This document shows positions 1 through 8,678 of a stretch of DNA of 64,000 nt, in pieces. Below the pieces are notes generated by a model that saw only the letters and a list, made by a program, of their open reading frames with translations, had not been told where the DNA came from and searched no databases. Both the position numbers and the translations under genes were made by a program. The stretch's first letter is position 1; each line of letters starts with the position of its first letter. The DNA is from Clostridia bacterium (GTDB lineage Bacteria > Bacillota > Clostridia > Christensenellales > Aristaeellaceae): assembly GCA_017431005.1 (NCBI GenBank), contig JAFRLY010000001.1:52451-116450 (forward strand), given 5' to 3'.

Positions 1-618
1 CGTCAGCATCATTTTCAGCGCCGCTTCCACGGCCAGGGAGCCTGTTTCCAGATTGATGACGGTGTTCAGCACGCCCGGCTTCCGGGAACTGAGCACCTGC
101 TCCATCCGGGGGTCATCGGGCTCCAGCCCATTGGCCGCGGCAATCAGCGCGCGCTCCAGCCTGCGGGTGATATATCCGCGGGTATTGTTGTGGGTGGCGT
201 TGGGGATGCCCAGCTCTCTGGCTTTTTCAATGAGCCGGTATCCGGGAAAGGCATGCCCCAGCGGAATCTGATAATGCTCGCTCTTGCCGGCGAAATACAG
301 GCGGCCGTCCTCGCCGGTCCGGAAGGCTCCGAAGCCGCTCAGCGGCGCGGCGTGGGTATGCTGCGCGGCGGCGTAGGCCCGGGTCGGCGCGCCGGATTCG
401 GAGTCCGGAAACGCCGGAACGACGCGGGTTCCCACGCTGGCCATCAGCTCCTCCTGCCGGCGGGCAAAGGACTCCGGCCAGAAATCGGTTTTCTCTTCCG
501 CGGCGGCCTTCAGAGCGGCCCCGCTTTCACCTGTCAGGAAAGACCTGGCCGCGCAGACCGCGGAAATGTATTCGTCACCCAGCAAATCCGCCAGGGACAG
601 TTGAAGGTTTTTCAGCAT
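1..618 (-). CDS. class III aminotransferase-like protein, N-terminal part (cut by window edge)
   Basis: The minus-strand frame is open from an ATG at 618 to the window edge (206 codons), so only the N-terminal part is visible. The start follows GGGGAGGATCAGA, a good ribosome binding site. The visible end reads NLETGSLAVEAALKMML, the pattern of the PLP-binding part of class III aminotransferases (glutamate-1-semialdehyde mutase/ornithine aminotransferase fold), where this helix follows the cofactor phosphate loop. The catalytic lysine would lie beyond the edge. It is the last visible gene of the leftward operon, 22 bp after the isomerase-like gene, so it probably acts on an amino or keto sugar from the same pathway. 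The substrate cannot be read from sequence. Confidence 0.6.
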   Translation of the reverse strand, partial: MLKNLQLSLADLLGDEYISAVCAARSFLTGESGAALKAAAEEKTDFWPESFARRQEELMASVGTRVVPAFPDSESGAPTRAYAAAQHTHAAPLSGFGAFRTGEDGRLYFAGKSEHYQIPLGHAFPGYRLIEKARELGIPNATHNNTRGYITRRLERALIAAANGLEPDDPRMEQVLSSRKPGVLNTVINLETGSLAVEAALKMMLT

Positions 619-640
619 TCTGATCCTCCCCGGAAACTGC

Positions 641-2032
641 TCAGACAGGGCAGAATTCAATGTTCAGCAGGCGGCAGAGCATCCGGATCCGCTCCGTATA
701 ATCGCCCAGAACCACGGTCTCATGGTGTGTGCCGCCCTGCTCAAGCCAGGACCGGACACAGCCGCGGACACCGGAATCAGGCCGGAAGAACATATAGGGC
801 ATGTCGATCTTTTTCAGTCCGCATTCGTCGAGTATTTCACCCGCGGCGCAGACCAGCCTGAACCGGCTGCCGCTGACATGAACCAGGCTCATCAGCTGCG
901 CCCGGCCCGGGCGCGGGGCGAAAATGGGCGTGGGCGGGTTGTCCAGTCCGCCCTCCGCCATGACGCGGTTCATCAGGAACGGCCTGCGGTCCGTCCGGCA
1001 GGTTTTCCAGTTGCCCTCGCCCGCGTGGCAGAGCAGGATGGCCTCCCGTTTCAGGTCCATCATGTACATTTCACTGAAATTGGCCTCCCCGCACAGGCAG
1101 TGCATCAGGGCGACCGTCATGGCCGTGGACGCGTCGCCTTCGGCGGCGTAGCCGTAGCCGTCCGCCATCAGGCTGGACGCGGCAAGCAGCGGAAGCTGGG
1201 TGAAGCGTCCGTCGGCTCCGCATTCCTCAAAGTGGAGCGTATAGCCGTCATATCCCATGTCCTTCAGATACTGCCGGATGCCCAGGTACATGCGCACGGC
1301 TTCCTCGTGCTGGCCGGGCCGCATGGAGGGATCGATCTCGAAAACACTGCGCTCGAAGGCGATCCGGTCCGCGATCTCCTGCTCCGTAACCGCAGCGCAC
1401 CGGCTCTGCACCGTGCCGATGGAATCATACACAAATTCCGCGCCGAGATGGTTGTAAACCGCCATGTCGTCGCTGATGACATCCCCCATTCCGGGCAGCT
1501 TTCCGATCACGCCGATCCGCATACGGCGCAGGAACCGGGCGGCGCGCGCGGCGGCGCCGAAGTCGGCCGCGAAACGGTTCAGCTCCCCGTTCATCCTGCT
1601 CCCGGCAAAGAAGACACAGGGAATACCCGCCCGCATCAGACAGTTTGCGTTGTCCTGGGATCCGTGGATTCCCTGGTTGACGGTGAGCTCCCATTCCTCA
1701 AAGTCTTCCCCGACGGTCTCGTCCGGCTGAACCAGGGCGAGGGCGAGCGGCAGACGGTTCTCCTGCATGGCCCGCACCAGATACTGCCCCTGCGAATAGC
1801 TGCACAGGAGGATCAGTATGCCGTCCAGGTCATCGCGGTTGTACCGGCGGGTGATCTCCTCAATATCCTGCCGGTTCAGCGCGACACGGTCAAACACGCA
1901 GTCCGCTTCGCCGGCCAGCGAGGCGGCGACGGACCGCACATATTCGGTCTGGGCCTGTGTGATTCCGGGGAAAAGGGGCTCGTAGCCCTCCAGCATCAGG
2001 GCAAGAATGCCGAGTCTGGGCTTCTGATTCAT
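641..2032 (-). CDS. L-arabinose isomerase-like protein (AraA/fucose isomerase superfamily)
   Basis: 463 aa, close to the length of AraA (about 470-500). Family knowledge: these enzymes interconvert aldoses and ketoses with a divalent metal. The N-terminal half is the Rossmann-like fucose/arabinose isomerase domain; the C-terminal segment GGTHHETVVLGDYTERI resembles the AraA C-terminal signature (GTHH then hydrophobic-LGDH). Start ATG follows AAGGAGGAACCGCC. It lies 12 bp downstream of the FGGY kinase, giving the classic isomerase-kinase pair. The sequence is divergent enough that arabinose is not assured; another pentose, deoxysugar or uronate derivative is equally possible, and some members of this superfamily have no shown isomerase activity. 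Confidence 0.7.
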   Translation of the reverse strand: MNQKPRLGILALMLEGYEPLFPGITQAQTEYVRSVAASLAGEADCVFDRVALNRQDIEEITRRYNRDDLDGILILLCSYSQGQYLVRAMQENRLPLALALVQPDETVGEDFEEWELTVNQGIHGSQDNANCLMRAGIPCVFFAGSRMNGELNRFAADFGAAARAARFLRRMRIGVIGKLPGMGDVISDDMAVYNHLGAEFVYDSIGTVQSRCAAVTEQEIADRIAFERSVFEIDPSMRPGQHEEAVRMYLGIRQYLKDMGYDGYTLHFEECGADGRFTQLPLLAASSLMADGYGYAAEGDASTAMTVALMHCLCGEANFSEMYMMDLKREAILLCHAGEGNWKTCRTDRRPFLMNRVMAEGGLDNPPTPIFAPRPGRAQLMSLVHVSGSRFRLVCAAGEILDECGLKKIDMPYMFFRPDSGVRGCVRSWLEQGGTHHETVVLGDYTERIRMLCRLLNIEFCPV

Positions 2033-2044
2033 GGCGGTTCCTCC

Positions 2045-3511
2045 TTAAAACAGCGGCCTGACGGCCTGATAAAGCGCCCTGTATTTTCTGCGGGCGCGCT
2101 CATAAACCTCGGCATGAGCCGGATCGGGGGTATAGCGGACGGATCCGGCAAGCAGCGGAGCCGTATCCGGCACGGGCATTCCCGCGCCGCGGGCCGCAAG
2201 CAGCGCGGCGCCCAGGGCGGGAGCCTCCTCGCAGGAAAGCGTGATAAATTCCCGGCAGCAGATATCGGCTTTGATCTGTTCCCATTCCGCGCTTCTGGCG
2301 CCTCCGCCGAGGGAAATGACCGGTCCGTCCGGCGCGCCCCACAGAGCCATCGTTTCCAGCAGCTCCGCCAGCAGATGGGCGACTCCCTCCATCACGGCGC
2401 GGACAAAATGATCCCGGCCGGTGGAGAGGGAAGCGCCGAAGAATACGCCGCGGGCTTCGGGGCAGAAATCCGGATCCACCGATCCGTCCAGGAAGGGCAG
2501 GAACAGCAGCCCCTCCGCGCCGGGCGGCGCGTTCTGTGCCATCCGGCTGAGTCCGCTGTAGCTGACGCCGGGGCAGAAGCTGTCGCGGAACCAGGTCAGC
2601 GACATGCCGCCTGTATTCCCGATGGGCAGAACCATGTATTCGCCTGCATTGACATGGCGGTATACGGTCGTATGCGGAAGACCCGGCCGATCCGTCGGAT
2701 CCGGACTGTGCAGCACGGCTCCGGTCACCAGCGCTGTTCCCGTGGTTTCCATGGCGGCGCCGGGCAGCAGCCGGTCCATGGCGTAGGAAGCGGCGACCTG
2801 ATCCATGGCGCCGGCGATTACCGGGATTCCGGACGGAAGCCCCAGCGCGGACGCGGCGGCGGGTGTCAGCACACCGGCCTGCATGCCGCTGTCAAGCAGC
2901 TCGGGCAGCTCCTCCGCGCTGAGGCCTGCCGCGTCCAGCGCCTCCGGCCACCAGCCGTCCCTCCGCAGGCTGAACCAGCCCGTGGAGGTCTGCAGCGTTT
3001 TTTCCGTGACGAAGCGTCCTGTCAGGAAATGAAGCAGATAATCCTCGAGCAGCAGCAGCCTGCGCCCGGGAGCGAACAGCAGGGGCTCGTGCCGTTTCAG
3101 CCACAGCGCCTTGGCGAGAGGCACTGCGCCGGTCAGCCCGGGCAGTCCGGTTTCCCTGTGGAAGACGTCATCCGGGAACTGCTTTTTCAGGAGTTCCGCT
3201 TCGCTGTCCGCCCGCTGGTCCAGCCATACCAGGAAGGGCCGCAGGGGCTCTCCCGACGGATCGGCCACGGTCAGGGTTTCTCCCTGGGTGGTCAGCGCGA
3301 CGGCGGCAACGGACGCCCCGTCCGCGCAGACTTCCCGGACGCCCTGCCGGACGGCCTCCAGATAGGTGCCGCCGCCGGCTTCGGCCCGGCTGCCGGAGAT
3401 TTCCAGGCGGTATTCCTGAATGCTTTTTTTCTGCAGCGTCATATCCGCTGCAAACAGGCAGACCTTGACGGACGTGGTGCCCGCGTCGACGGTCAGAATG
3501 CGGGGAATCAT
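2045..3511 (-). CDS. FGGY-family carbohydrate kinase (xylulokinase-like)
   Basis: 488 aa, the normal size for FGGY kinases. These phosphorylate a ketose or polyol with ATP. The N-terminus reads TVDAGTTSVKVCLF, the phosphate-1 loop DxGTTS of the actin-like fold, and the C-terminal half has SLGGGARSAEWEQIKAD, the adenosine-binding GGG(A/G)xS motif followed by the conserved WxQI-type helix. Start ATG is preceded by GGGAGGGAAAAGC. It sits between the oxidoreductase and the isomerase-like gene with short gaps, so the three genes are almost certainly one transcript. Substrate choice within the family (xylulose, ribulose, rhamnulose, fuculose, erythritol) cannot be decided by eye. Confidence 0.85.
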   Translation of the reverse strand: MIPRILTVDAGTTSVKVCLFAADMTLQKKSIQEYRLEISGSRAEAGGGTYLEAVRQGVREVCADGASVAAVALTTQGETLTVADPSGEPLRPFLVWLDQRADSEAELLKKQFPDDVFHRETGLPGLTGAVPLAKALWLKRHEPLLFAPGRRLLLLEDYLLHFLTGRFVTEKTLQTSTGWFSLRRDGWWPEALDAAGLSAEELPELLDSGMQAGVLTPAAASALGLPSGIPVIAGAMDQVAASYAMDRLLPGAAMETTGTALVTGAVLHSPDPTDRPGLPHTTVYRHVNAGEYMVLPIGNTGGMSLTWFRDSFCPGVSYSGLSRMAQNAPPGAEGLLFLPFLDGSVDPDFCPEARGVFFGASLSTGRDHFVRAVMEGVAHLLAELLETMALWGAPDGPVISLGGGARSAEWEQIKADICCREFITLSCEEAPALGAALLAARGAGMPVPDTAPLLAGSVRYTPDPAHAEVYERARRKYRALYQAVRPLF

Positions 3512-3525
3512 GCTTTTCCCTCCCG

Positions 3526-4668
3526 TCAGTATACAATGGGGACGAACCGCTCCGCGGCGTCGGCGTCCCGGGCGGCCAGGCAGATTGCAGCGCTTTCCAG
3601 GCCCGCCGTCAGACCGGACTGCGCCGGCAGCCCGTCAAGAACGTTCAGAAAATCGAGCGCCAGCGCTTCGTCGCCTCCGAAATGCTGGCCTGAGCCGAAC
3701 CGGAAGGAATGGGTTACGGTCTGGGCTGTCAGGTAGCGGTCCTCCCGGATTTCCCCGGTGTTGAAATCAAATTCGGCGCTGCCTTCCGTTCCGATCAGGC
3801 GAGCTCCGCGCCTGGCCGCGCTCTTTTTGACCGTGAAGACCTGGCTGTAGCTGATCAGCGCGCCGCTTTCCGTCTGCAGAAGCATGGCCGCGGTGTCCTC
3901 GTTGCCTGTATCTTCGGCAAAGCAGCACTGGTTTCCCTGCACCTCTTCCTTATAAATATGCGCGACCGAATAGCTGCTTTCCCGGCAGGTGCGGTATTCC
4001 GGGCACTCGGGGCAGGTGAGGCCCGCGGGCCGGTCCCCGCGGAAATACAGCTTGGCTGTTTTTGAACAGACGGAAACGGGCCTGTCTCCGGTCAGGTAAT
4101 TGATGTAGTCCACGTCATGAGTGGCCTTCTGCAGAAACAGTCCGCCGGTTTCCGACGGATCCCTGTACCAGCTGTGATAGTATACGCTGCCGTAGGGGAC
4201 GTTGTTGACCGCCTGCACCATGGTGATCCTTCCGAGGACGCCGCTGCTGACGATGCGCTTCATTTCCTGCACGATGGAGGTGACCCGCAGGGGGAAGGAT
4301 ACAACCACCCTGCTTTCCTTTCCTTCGCCCGCGGCCTTCAGTTCAGCGTACTGCTCCCGCGAGATGCAGACAGGCTTTTCCAGAAAAAGCGGCAGGCCCT
4401 CCCGCAGCGCCAGGCAGGCATACCGGGTATGCAGGGAGCAGCGCGTTCCGATAAAGACGCCGTCCAGGGTTTCCCTGCGCAGCATTTCCTCAGCGCTGTC
4501 GTACCAGGCAGTGCCGGAAAAATACGGGTCATCCCGGACTTCCGGGCTGATGCGCGGCCAGGCGGGATCCGCAGCGGCTGCAACCTGAATATCCGCCTCC
4601 AGGGAGCGGAATGCGTTCATCATGGTTGCTGATCTCAGACCGTATCCGATGAACCCGATTTTTTTCAA
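3526..4668 (-). CDS. Gfo/Idh/MocA-family NAD(P)-dependent oxidoreductase
   Basis: 380 aa, typical for the family. The N-terminus KKIGFIGYGLRSATMM is a Rossmann dinucleotide fold (GxGxxS variant), and EKPVCISREQY is the conserved EKP motif whose lysine acts in catalysis. The middle contains CPECPEYRTC, a cysteine cluster found in some sugar-acting members. The start is TTG at 4666-4668, chosen because GAGGAGATTTCC lies just upstream and the frame begins KKIGFIG immediately. It is first gene of the leftward operon and faces the ABC importer across the control region, so it probably oxidises or epimerises the imported sugar. Exact substrate unknown. Confidence 0.85.
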   Translation of the reverse strand: MKKIGFIGYGLRSATMMNAFRSLEADIQVAAAADPAWPRISPEVRDDPYFSGTAWYDSAEEMLRRETLDGVFIGTRCSLHTRYACLALREGLPLFLEKPVCISREQYAELKAAGEGKESRVVVSFPLRVTSIVQEMKRIVSSGVLGRITMVQAVNNVPYGSVYYHSWYRDPSETGGLFLQKATHDVDYINYLTGDRPVSVCSKTAKLYFRGDRPAGLTCPECPEYRTCRESSYSVAHIYKEEVQGNQCCFAEDTGNEDTAAMLLQTESGALISYSQVFTVKKSAARRGARLIGTEGSAEFDFNTGEIREDRYLTAQTVTHSFRFGSGQHFGGDEALALDFLNVLDGLPAQSGLTAGLESAAICLAARDADAAERFVPIVY

Positions 4669-4688
4669 GGAAATCTCCTCTTTTCAGA

Positions 4689-4717
4689 ATATTAGTAATA
4701 AAAATGATGATTTCCAA
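4689..4717 (-). promoter_or_regulatory. promoter of the leftward sugar operon
   Basis: Read on the minus strand, TTGGAA (4717-4712) and TAATAT (4694-4689) are separated by 17 bp, a plausible sigma-A promoter 21 bp before the TTG start of the Gfo/Idh gene. The -10 element overlaps the first copy of the repeated TTATTACTAATA motif, so a protein bound there would block initiation. The -35 is only moderate. Confidence 0.5.
4690..4701. promoter_or_regulatory. operator-like site 1 of an inverted pair
   Basis: TATTAGTAATAA here is the exact reverse complement of TTATTACTAATA at 4871-4882. The core ATTACTAAT is partly palindromic. It overlaps the -10 of the leftward promoter. Two identical 12-mers about 180 bp apart on either side of a divergent promoter suggest a repressor that bridges both sites; the regulator itself is not visible nearby. 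Confidence 0.5.
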
Positions 4718-4724
4718 CCTTTTG

Positions 4725-4753
4725 TTGACAGAACAATGCAAAACTGTTATAGT
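4725..4753 (+). promoter_or_regulatory. promoter of the ABC importer operon
   Basis: TTGACA (4725-4730) and TATAGT (4748-4753) with exactly 17 bp between them, a near-consensus sigma-A promoter. It leaves an untranslated leader of about 140 bp before the permease ATG at 4904. The leader contains the second TTATTACTAATA motif. Confidence 0.75.
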
Positions 4754-4870
4754 GTTTCTGGATACAAATCGATCATATTCTGACATAAATCAGGAAATAA
4801 GTCAAGGGCGCTTGGAATCTGCAGCCGCTTTTCCCCTGCCGGAGAACGGGGGAAAGAGCTCATCCCAAAA

Positions 4871-4882
4871 TTATTACTAATA
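4871..4882. promoter_or_regulatory. operator-like site 2 of an inverted pair
   Basis: TTATTACTAATA, the inverted twin of the site at 4690-4701, with a longer local palindrome ATTATTACTAATAAT. It lies in the leader about 118 bp downstream of the importer -10 and 21 bp before the permease start codon, next to its ribosome binding site, where a bound protein could act as a roadblock or loop anchor. Confidence 0.5.
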
Positions 4883-4903
4883 ATATGGAGAGGGAGGTGG
4901 CCT

Positions 4904-5881
4904 ATGACAGTCCGACAAGCCGGCGCCGTGCGGCAGCCTGATCTGCGGAAGCAGAAGACAGGTTTTGTCGCGTATATCAGGAAATACTGGTTCCTGTACA
5001 TGCTGGTGCTGCCCGGGTTTGTTTTCATGGCGGTGTTTGACTACGGCCCCATGTACGGCATTCAGCTGGCCTTCAAAAAGTATTCTCCCAAGGCCGGCGT
5101 CTGGGCCAGCCAGTGGATCGGCCTGGACAACTTCCGGCGTATGGTGGGGGATCCCAGCTTTATCCGGGCGTTTAAGAACACCATCATCATCAATATCTAC
5201 CACCTGATCTTCGGCTTCAGCTTCAACGTGTTTCTGGCGCTGATGCTGAACGAGCTGAAGCTGCGGAAATATAAATCCGTTATGCAGACCTGCGTGTATC
5301 TCCCGTATTTCCTGTCCTGGGTCATCTTTTCCGGCCTTGTGCAGGTCTTTCTGGAATCCCCGGGCACCGCGGATTCCGGGGGCCTGGTCAACCAGCTGAT
5401 CGCCATGGCGGGCGGCGAGCCCATCGATTTCCTCAAGCGGCCGGAGCTGTTCCGGGGCATTCTGGTGATCAGCAACATTATCAAGAGCTCCGGCTATTCG
5501 ACCATTGTTTATCTGGCGGCGATCGCCGGCATTGATCCCGCGCTGTATGAAAGCGCGGCCATCGACGGGGCCAACCGCAGGGACGCGCTGATCCATATCA
5601 CCTTTCCCCGCATTCTTCCCAGCGTGGTGATCATGCTGATCCTGCAGCTGTCAGGCCTGTTCCTGTCCAACTTTGACCAGGTGTACAACCTGTATAACAA
5701 CTATGTCCTGTCCACCGGCGACGTGCTCTCCACGTACATTTACCGGATCAGTCTCGGCGGCGGCGGAACGGATTTCGAACTGTCCACGGCAATGAACCTG
5801 ATCATGAACGTGATGGGCCTGATTGTGGTCGGCATTACCAACCGGTACGTATCGCGGCTTGATGTACAGGGCATATTCTGA
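4904..5881 (+). CDS. ABC sugar transporter permease, LplB/YteP type
   Basis: 325 aa integral membrane protein with about six hydrophobic segments, the first at roughly residues 26-46 after a polar N-terminus. Family knowledge: one of two inner-membrane subunits of carbohydrate-uptake (CUT1) importers. The sequence ALYESAAIDGANRRDALIHITFPRI is the EAA loop that contacts the ATPase (EAA-x3-G-x9-I-x-LP form). Start ATG follows AGGGAGGTGGCCT. Followed 13 bp later by the second permease and then the binding protein, the usual order for this subfamily; no ATPase is encoded here, so a shared MsmX-like ATPase elsewhere is likely. Confidence 0.9.
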   Translation: MTVRQAGAVRQPDLRKQKTGFVAYIRKYWFLYMLVLPGFVFMAVFDYGPMYGIQLAFKKYSPKAGVWASQWIGLDNFRRMVGDPSFIRAFKNTIIINIYHLIFGFSFNVFLALMLNELKLRKYKSVMQTCVYLPYFLSWVIFSGLVQVFLESPGTADSGGLVNQLIAMAGGEPIDFLKRPELFRGILVISNIIKSSGYSTIVYLAAIAGIDPALYESAAIDGANRRDALIHITFPRILPSVVIMLILQLSGLFLSNFDQVYNLYNNYVLSTGDVLSTYIYRISLGGGGTDFELSTAMNLIMNVMGLIVVGITNRYVSRLDVQGIF

Positions 5882-5894
5882 GAGGAGGGGGAAA

Positions 5895-6821
5895 ATGACA
5901 GCAGGAAGCAAGGAAAAACCGTCCCGGGTCAGTATGCTGCAGAGGTTTGGCTTTAACTTCTATGATGTTTTCGTTTTTGCCTTTGTCACGTTGTTTGCCC
6001 TGCTCTGCGTATATCCCATGTGGTATGTGCTGGTGGCTTCCGTGACCCCCTACAGTGAGTTCGTCAAGGGAGGCCTGATGCTCTGGCCTACGGGCGGGAT
6101 TGATTTTCAGTATTATCACGCGATTTTCACAACCCGTTCCTTCATTAACAGCATGTGGATTTCCGCCTCCAAGACGGTTCTTTCGACGGTTGCCAGCGTG
6201 CTGGTGACGGCCGCCATGGCCTACGGCGTCAGCAAAACGCATGTGAAGGGCATGAAAATCATCAATGCGCTGGTGGTTTTCAATCTGTTCTTCTCCGGCG
6301 GCCTGATTCCGCAGTACATGCTGTATAAGGATCTGGGGCTGATCCGCAGCTACTGGGTCATGGTGCTGCCCGGGGTGCTGAATATCACCTATTTCATCAT
6401 TATGCGCAATTACTATTCCTACTCTGTTCCCAAGTCTCTGGAGGAAGCCGCCCTGCTGGACGGATGCACGGAGGTGGGAACGTTTTTCCGGATTGTGACG
6501 CCCGTCAGCCGCAGCATGCTGGCGGCCATCGCGCTGTTCATCGCGGTGCTCAACTGGAACGATTATTACAGCTACATGATGTTTATCGGCAACAAAACCA
6601 ATCTGCAGCCGTTTGCCTGGATTCTGCGCAGAATGCTGGTGGACCAGACCATGATGAACCAGGTGCGCAAGGGAGCCATGAGTCTGGGCAGCCAGCCGCC
6701 GCCTCCCATGGCGCTGCGCATGTCCACCATCATCTGCGCCATGGTGCCCATTATGTGCGTGTATCCCTTCCTGCAAAGGTATTTTACCAGCGGCATCACG
6801 CTGGGCGCGGTCAAGGAATAA
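5895..6821 (+). CDS. ABC sugar transporter permease, YtcP type
   Basis: 308 aa, six predicted membrane segments, start chosen at ATG 5895 behind GGAGGGGGAAA, only 13 bp after the first permease. The EAA loop reads SLEEAALLDGCTEVGTFFRIVTP. This is the second membrane subunit of the CUT1 importer and would pair with the upstream LplB-like subunit. The C-terminus ends in a typical YFTSGITLGAVKE tail seen in YtcP proteins. Such pairs usually import oligosaccharides released from plant or host glycans. Confidence 0.9.
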   Translation: MTAGSKEKPSRVSMLQRFGFNFYDVFVFAFVTLFALLCVYPMWYVLVASVTPYSEFVKGGLMLWPTGGIDFQYYHAIFTTRSFINSMWISASKTVLSTVASVLVTAAMAYGVSKTHVKGMKIINALVVFNLFFSGGLIPQYMLYKDLGLIRSYWVMVLPGVLNITYFIIMRNYYSYSVPKSLEEAALLDGCTEVGTFFRIVTPVSRSMLAAIALFIAVLNWNDYYSYMMFIGNKTNLQPFAWILRRMLVDQTMMNQVRKGAMSLGSQPPPPMALRMSTIICAMVPIMCVYPFLQRYFTSGITLGAVKE

Positions 6822-6841
6822 CGCTTTTCAGCCGGTTCTGT

Positions 6842-6857
6842 CTCCGCCTGGGCGGAG
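6842..6857 (+). other. intercistronic hairpin before the binding-protein gene
   Basis: CTCCGCC-TG-GGCGGAG between the second permease and the solute-binding protein gene. No T-run follows, so it looks like an mRNA processing or stabilising stem-loop of the sort that allows a binding protein to be made in excess, rather than a full terminator. Confidence 0.4.
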
Positions 6858-6887
6858 TAAGATAAAAAAACAAAGGAGGATCCATTC

Positions 6888-8552
6888 ATGAAAAGAACCC
6901 TGTTGATTCTCGTCGCGCTGGTCATGGCGCTTTCCCTGGCGCTGCCTGCCATGGCGGAAGGAAATGCCGCGCGGGAAAAAGTAACCGTCCGCTTCGCTCA
7001 GTTCGGCAACAGCACGGATGATGTCGAAGGCATGGAAAACGATCCCATAAAAAAGGCGATCGAGGAAGCCGTGAATATTGAGCTGGAATACGATACCGGC
7101 ACCGATGGATTCATCGAGCGCATGGAAACCGAGCTCTATACCGGCGGCGCTGCCGAGCTGTTCTGCTCCTTCGGTGAAACCGAAAAGATCCAGAAGTATG
7201 TGGAGGAAGAACTGGTCTATGACCTGGCGGCGATCGTAAACGCCGAGCCGGAGCGGTATCCGACGCTGTTCAAAATTATGAACGCGCCTGAATACAAGGC
7301 ATACAACAAGCTGTACACCGGAGATCCGGAAAAGGCTTATGCCTTCTATTCCATCTTCTCCTTCGCCAGCCCCATCTACGGCGGCGTGCCTGCCTACAAC
7401 AAGGCGATCCTGGATGAAGTGAACGAGGGTAAGGTCCCGGCCACCCTGGATGAGTTTACGGCCTTTATGAAAGCTTGCGCGGACAAGGGCTATGTAGGCT
7501 ACTGGCCCCGCAACAGCAAGCTGACGGACTGGACCTATTTCAACTTTACCTTTGCCGTGCCGATGGGCACCAGCATCATGGCACCCGCGGGCGACGCCTG
7601 GACCGGCTTTGTGCAGACCGGCGAGCTGGGCACGGACACCGAGGCCTGGAAGCTGATGACCACCAGCGAGGAATCCAAGGAAGTCGTCAGGCTGCTGGCT
7701 GATCTGTATGCTGCCGGCGCGCTGGACAAGAACCTGGGTATCAAGGGCGACTTCGACGACGCTTATTCCGATTTTGCCGCCGGCAAGATCGGCGCGGCCG
7801 ATTTCGGATTCGGATTCCCCACCCAGTACGCGGACTTCTTCAACCGCCCCTGGAAGGAAGCCCATCCGGACGCTTCCACGGATGATCTGGTGCTGGGCAC
7901 CGCTCTGACGGTTGACGGAAAATACGGCGATGTATATTCCCTGCTGAACTGGGTAAGCTACCATTACTTTGTGCCCACCAGCTGCTCCTATCCGGACCGG
8001 GTGCTGGATCTGATCGAGTATCTGGCTTCCGCTGCCGGCCAGGATCTGATTCATAACACAACCAATTATGCATACCGTGAGGATCAGGGCTCTGACTTCT
8101 GGAACAGCGTCAACTCCGCTTACGGCTATAATGACGGACGCTGCAAGTATGTGTGGTTCGCGCCGATGTTTGCCGGCGGCGAATATGAAGTGGACTTCAC
8201 CAACCGCGAGTGGTGGGACGCTTCCACGCATCCCATCGACAACAGCTGGCACTGGCAGGATGCGGAGTATGCCGGCCTGGTGGAATATTCCATGGGCGTG
8301 ACATCTCAGTTCGTCGGTGATCTGGTTGTGGATCTGCCCCAGTATTACACCCGGATTCAGCTGCCCGCCGAGGCGGCAGACATCCGCGCCAAGCTGACTG
8401 AAATCACCAATCAGTATCTGACCCAGATGATCGGCGGCCAGCTGGATATCGATACGGGCTGGGCCCAGTATCAGGCGGAATATGAAGCTGCGGGCGCCGC
8501 GCAGATTGAGCAGATGGTGAATGATGCCATCGCCGCGGCCCGGGCGGAATAA
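6888..8552 (+). CDS. extracellular solute-binding protein of the sugar importer
   Basis: 554 aa, in the range of the large LplA/YtcQ-type binding proteins that accompany LplB/YtcP permeases. The N-terminus KRTLLILVALVMALSLALPAMA is a clear Sec signal peptide with an AMA|EG type I cleavage site; I see no lipobox cysteine, unlike most Gram-positive binding proteins, so how it stays near the membrane is open. The body contains scattered aromatic residues and the bilobal pattern of family 1 binding proteins. The start ATG follows AAAGGAGGATCCATTC. It supplies substrate to the two permeases just upstream. Confidence 0.88.
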   Translation: MKRTLLILVALVMALSLALPAMAEGNAAREKVTVRFAQFGNSTDDVEGMENDPIKKAIEEAVNIELEYDTGTDGFIERMETELYTGGAAELFCSFGETEKIQKYVEEELVYDLAAIVNAEPERYPTLFKIMNAPEYKAYNKLYTGDPEKAYAFYSIFSFASPIYGGVPAYNKAILDEVNEGKVPATLDEFTAFMKACADKGYVGYWPRNSKLTDWTYFNFTFAVPMGTSIMAPAGDAWTGFVQTGELGTDTEAWKLMTTSEESKEVVRLLADLYAAGALDKNLGIKGDFDDAYSDFAAGKIGAADFGFGFPTQYADFFNRPWKEAHPDASTDDLVLGTALTVDGKYGDVYSLLNWVSYHYFVPTSCSYPDRVLDLIEYLASAAGQDLIHNTTNYAYREDQGSDFWNSVNSAYGYNDGRCKYVWFAPMFAGGEYEVDFTNREWWDASTHPIDNSWHWQDAEYAGLVEYSMGVTSQFVGDLVVDLPQYYTRIQLPAEAADIRAKLTEITNQYLTQMIGGQLDIDTGWAQYQAEYEAAGAAQIEQMVNDAIAAARAE

Positions 8553-8574
8553 TCTCTTTCATCGGACAGCTTGC

Positions 8575-8602
8575 GGGAGGGGGAGCAATCCTCCTCCCTT
8601 TA
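8575..8602 (+). terminator. partial terminator after the binding-protein gene
   Basis: GGGAGGGGGA-GCAA-TCCTCCTCCC (one mismatch) followed by TTTATG. Likely attenuates read-through from the importer genes into the aminotransferase gene rather than stopping it, since the next start lies only 75 bp on. Confidence 0.5.
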
Positions 8603-8678
8603 TGCCCGGTCCGGCGGCATGACGCCGGGCAGGGCGGAGGAAAGATATTTTATCATTCATCAGGGGGAGGAATTCAGT

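Noticed and set aside
722-3736. A 1004-codon open frame on the plus strand
   Set aside because: Antisense to the isomerase, kinase and oxidoreductase genes, low-complexity shadow composition, no ribosome binding site at its start.
8553-8678. Riboswitch before the DegT gene
   Set aside because: Only a simple hairpin is visible; no conserved aptamer core that I recognise.
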